This document shows positions 18,244 to 20,445 of a stretch of 20,445 nucleotides of DNA, in pieces. Where the stretch lies: contig RBNI01001906.1 in NCBI GenBank assembly GCA_003990745.1, positions 1 through 20,445 on the forward strand. Reading direction: 5' to 3'. Both the position numbers and the translations under genes were made by a program. Source of the stretch: Jimgerdemannia flammicorona (Eukaryota > Mucoromycota > Endogonomycetes > Endogonales > Endogonaceae). Below the pieces are notes generated by a model. It was not told the DNA's origin and ran no database searches. It saw only the letters and a program-made list of their open reading frames with translations. Every line of letters begins with the position of its first letter. The first letter of the stretch is position 1.

Positions 18244-18681
18244 AAGTTAAGACAAACTGCTAAGGCCCCAACCAAAGGAAGTCAAAAAGCAGCTGGATAT
18301 GACCTGTATGCAGCCAAAGAAGCTACAGTCTCCAACCGAGAAGTCAAGCAAGTCTACACAGGAATCGGTATCCAAATTCCTGAAGGATATGTTGGAAGAA
18401 TATGCTGTCGCAGCAGCCTAGCATTGAAAGGACTCTCAGTAGAAGGAGGAGTCATTGATGAAGATTATACAGGCAAAATTATTGTCCTCATCCGAAACCA
18501 CAGTTGGATACCCTTCAAGATCCCTATAGGCTTCTGCATTGCCCAGATCCTATTTGAAAAAATCGAGTCAACCCTGACAGTCAAGGAAGTCCCGGAACTA
18601 CTGCCCACTATCAGAGGATCCAAAGGATTTGGCTCATCAAACAAGGCCCCAGTCCAATCTACCATAAACAAAGAAGAATAA
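18244..18681 (+). pseudogene. Beta dUTPase domain fused to Gag
   Basis: A dUTPase domain lies in the Gag frame about 90 bases after the zinc knuckle. Motifs: I, AAGYDLYAA (18289-18315); II, GRICCRSSLA (from about 18394); III, GGVIDEDYTGKI (18445-18480); IV, GFCIAQ (18529-18546); V, RGSKGFGSSN (18613-18642). Spacing and length match trimeric dUTPases of about 130-140 aa. Every motif is intact and no stop occurs inside the domain, unlike Gag around it. Motif II has CC where AP is usual. The TAA at 18679-18681 reads as a former CAA, since the frame continues into the Cys-rich linker and protease. In a working element it would be made as a Gag-dUTPase-protease polyprotein. Confidence 0.92.
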
Positions 18682-18800
18682 TTCTACAAGAAAATTGAAG
18701 ATGGATATGTACCAAGTGGCCAATGCCCCCATGGAATTGGAATGTACTCTTCCCGAATAATTGATAATTGCTTCTCTTGTGTCAATGAACTGGCTCAAAG
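18682..18800 (+). pseudogene. Beta Cys-rich linker between dUTPase and protease
   Basis: FYKKIEDGYVPSGQCPH is followed by MYSSR and NCFSC, with Cys or His codons at 18724, 18730, 18769 and 18778. It matches the alpha linker (WYNKIIDGYAPQGRCPH ... DCWSC), except that one Cys of alpha is Ser here. It may bind a metal ion. It lies downstream of dUTPase and upstream of protease, the reverse of its placement in alpha. Confidence 0.6.
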
Positions 18801-19126
18801 AAGAACCAACAAAAGGAAAGCTCCTACAACCGAAATCACTACCATTGGATCAGACAAACTGCTTACACTTAAAGCTTTTGTCAATCGAGCACCTGTCAAG
18901 ATCATGATAGACAGTGGTGCCTCTGGCAACTTCATCAATGAAGAAACCACCAACAGACTCAAGGTCTTCACCCCCCTGGTACAACAAACTCAAGCAGTTG
19001 CTACAGCTGATGGAACCTCACATGTCATTAGCAAGGAAGTCCGCAACCTACCCTTCCGAATCGGTAACTATCGAGTACATGTTACCCTCCAGATCATACC
19101 ACTCCCTGACAATGAAATCATCCTTG

Positions 19127-20292
19127 AATACTCTCCTCTGCTATCTTACCAGTCACAAGGTTTGGTAGGCGACCTTCCGAGTCCCCTTTCCCCTATTATT
19201 GCCCCCTCTACCTTGGGTTGGTTTGCTGTGCCTACAGGAGCATAGTGGGAGGAGGGCAATGGTGATGAGTTGCCCCTTTATCGGTGTCGGATCGGTGCTT
19301 CCTCCACTTTTTCGCAGATTCTAGTGCCTTCAGCTGCATCTGGGGTGTACCCATTTTGGTGCGGTGCCTTCTTCCTTTTGCCATCGCCAACAAGGAGTTG
19401 TCTCAGTGTATCTTGGACTACGTAGAGAGTCGGCCGACCTTGGGCATCAAGTGCTCAGTATAGGTTACCTGCAGGTCCTCGGTGCCTGTAGTGGGGCCCT
19501 CTGGCTTTGGCAAGCTTCCCGGCAAGTGCAGTTCTGGCATAGAGGACTGTTTTTCGGGTGTTGTCGGGTTGGGAGGGGAGATGGCCATCACAGATAGGAG
19601 GAAGGGCGATAACGGTGAACCAGTAGGGTGCCAGACTGGGGGCAGTCATCAGGGCTGGGGCAGGTGCTGCTTTGGTGGGGCCTTTTGATTGGTGTGGTGT
19701 GGTTAGGTGGTAGGTGACACTCTCGGCTTCTTTTGGTGGGTAGCGGGGTGAGGCCCCAGTCATCAGGGGGGGTCAGGGGGCCTGAGGCTACCTATTTCAG
19801 GCATCTTGGCTGCACTCAACTGGAACCGGGAGCTGACATGGCAACGTGATCGAGGCCCACAGGCTTGAGTAGTGGGGTATTGGGAGTTTCCTCCCACCTC
19901 ACGTGTAAGTCCTTTACTCACCTCAACTGAGAGAACCAGGCCCTACCCACCATGTTGTGCTGTGATGAGGGTTTTTCTTTGCCTGTCATTCTCTTTGGGG
20001 TGGCAGGGGCTATTCTATTTGGCTTGGGCGTGGCCTTGTACATACATTGGGTTCTCAGGCGTGCACTTTCGGTCATTGGTGTATGGTTGGGTTTCCCCTG
20101 GTGGTAGGGAGAGCATGGTGCGCAGAATGAGGTATGGGCCAACATAGGCCCTGCTGCGCCTGGCATGGTCGAGCTGCTGGACAATAGCTAGCCTAGGTTA
20201 ATGGGGGGGCAGTGTTTGGTGGGTGGTGGGGGAGGGTTTTGGCCTATATAGTCTAGGTTCCCTTCCAATAAAAATCTGCAGGACATGAGTCC

Positions 20293-20344
<52 letters not shown>
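19127..20344 (+). mobile_element. Poly(A)-tailed retroposon insertion, 1.2 kb
   Basis: The insertion interrupts the beta protease. The bases AAATCATCCTTG occur at 19115-19126 and again at 20345-20356, a 10-12 bp target duplication (the leading A bases may belong to the tail). The 3' end has AATAAA at 20268-20273 and a run of 52 A from 20296. This is the signature of target-primed reverse transcription by a LINE-type machinery. The body is GC-rich compared with everything around it. No reverse transcriptase, endonuclease or long ORF is seen; frames of at most about 90 codons occur, so coding content is doubtful. It may be a non-autonomous retroposon, a 5'-truncated LINE 3' end, or a copied host transcript. 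Confidence 0.85.

Positions 20345-20347
<3 letters not shown>
20268..20347 (+). repeat. Poly(A) signal and A52 tail of the retroposon
   Basis: AATAAA at 20268-20273 lies 22 bases before a pure run of 52 A (20296-20347). The unbroken run suggests a young insertion, since long A tracts decay quickly. The last two or three A bases may belong to the target duplication. Confidence 0.8.
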
Positions 20348-20351
<4 letters not shown>

Positions 20352-20445
20352 CCTTGGAACTCCATGGTTAAAACAAGAGAACCCTATGATCAATTGGGTA
20401 AACCATTCTCTGACCATCAAGAAAGGATGCCACAACTTCAAACTG

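Larger units (their letters stand above)
18820..20445 (+). pseudogene. Beta aspartic protease, split by a retroposon
   Basis: The retropepsin active site is intact as VKIMIDSGASGNFI (about 18895-18936), followed by TADGTSHVI and a hydrophobic second half. At 19126 the frame is cut inside EIIL. After the insertion it resumes at 20357 with G-TPWLKQENP and INWVNHSL, which completes the ILG.PWL block typical of Gypsy proteases. It runs off the window end, where RT would be expected. Upstream it is in frame with dUTPase and the Cys-rich linker. Confidence 0.85.

Noticed and set aside
14475..18681. Alternative genetic code explaining the in-frame stops
   Set aside because: TAA, TAG and TGA all appear at positions where other copies or family members have Gln or Arg (some Trp), and HOP2 uses the standard code with a TGA stop. 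Mutation is the simpler explanation.
19872..20147. Possible 91-codon membrane-like protein in the retroposon
   Set aside because: It is short, GC-rich and without a recognisable domain, and opposite-strand frames of equal length exist in the same place. Coding is unsupported.
1..20445. CRISPR arrays, bacterial operons, tRNA or rRNA genes
   Set aside because: No repeat-spacer pattern or RNA gene fold was seen, and spliced coding and retroelements point to a eukaryotic genome.

Overview
The window looks like a transposon-choked stretch of a filamentous fungal genome, most likely an ascomycete. The evidence is one host gene with seven short introns (94-141 nt), set among AT-rich spacers and Ty3/Gypsy-type LTR retrotransposons that are strongly CpG-poor and riddled with C-to-T-type stops. 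A Tuber-like (truffle) genome would fit, but that is an inference.

Layout. (1) 1-240 is AT-rich DNA ending in a perfect hairpin. (2) 241-924 (minus) is the 5' part of a family-beta LTR. (3) 925-11041 (minus) is an almost complete family-alpha Ty3/Gypsy element. Its 5' LTR is 9675-11041. Its internal part reads gag, protease, Cys-rich linker, dUTPase, RT, RNase H, integrase. Its 3' LTR is 925-3789 and is split by a beta solo LTR (1127-2619) flanked by a perfect 5-bp duplication. (4) 11470-12929 (plus) is the only recognisable host gene, an eight-exon HOP2/PSMC3IP homologue of 223 aa, preceded and followed by AT-rich spacers, one holding a fold-back element. (5) 13664-20445 (plus) is a nest: an alpha LTR fragment, cut by a beta LTR fragment, cut by a beta element. 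That element has a 2.0-kb LTR and a gag-dUTPase-Cys linker-protease frame. It is interrupted in the protease by a 1.2-kb poly(A)-tailed retroposon, after which the protease frame resumes and runs off the window.

Main points of interest. Both families encode a dUTPase with all five family motifs, but in different orders: PR-Cys-dUTPase-RT in alpha and gag-dUTPase-Cys-PR in beta. Both families also carry a long ORF inside the U3 part of the LTR, upstream of the TATA box, and the two U3 proteins appear distantly related. Beta Gag additionally seems to begin inside U5. No copy is intact. Almost all in-frame stops are explained by CAA, CAG, CGA or TGG codons changed by transitions, as expected from methylation-linked deamination or a RIP-like process.
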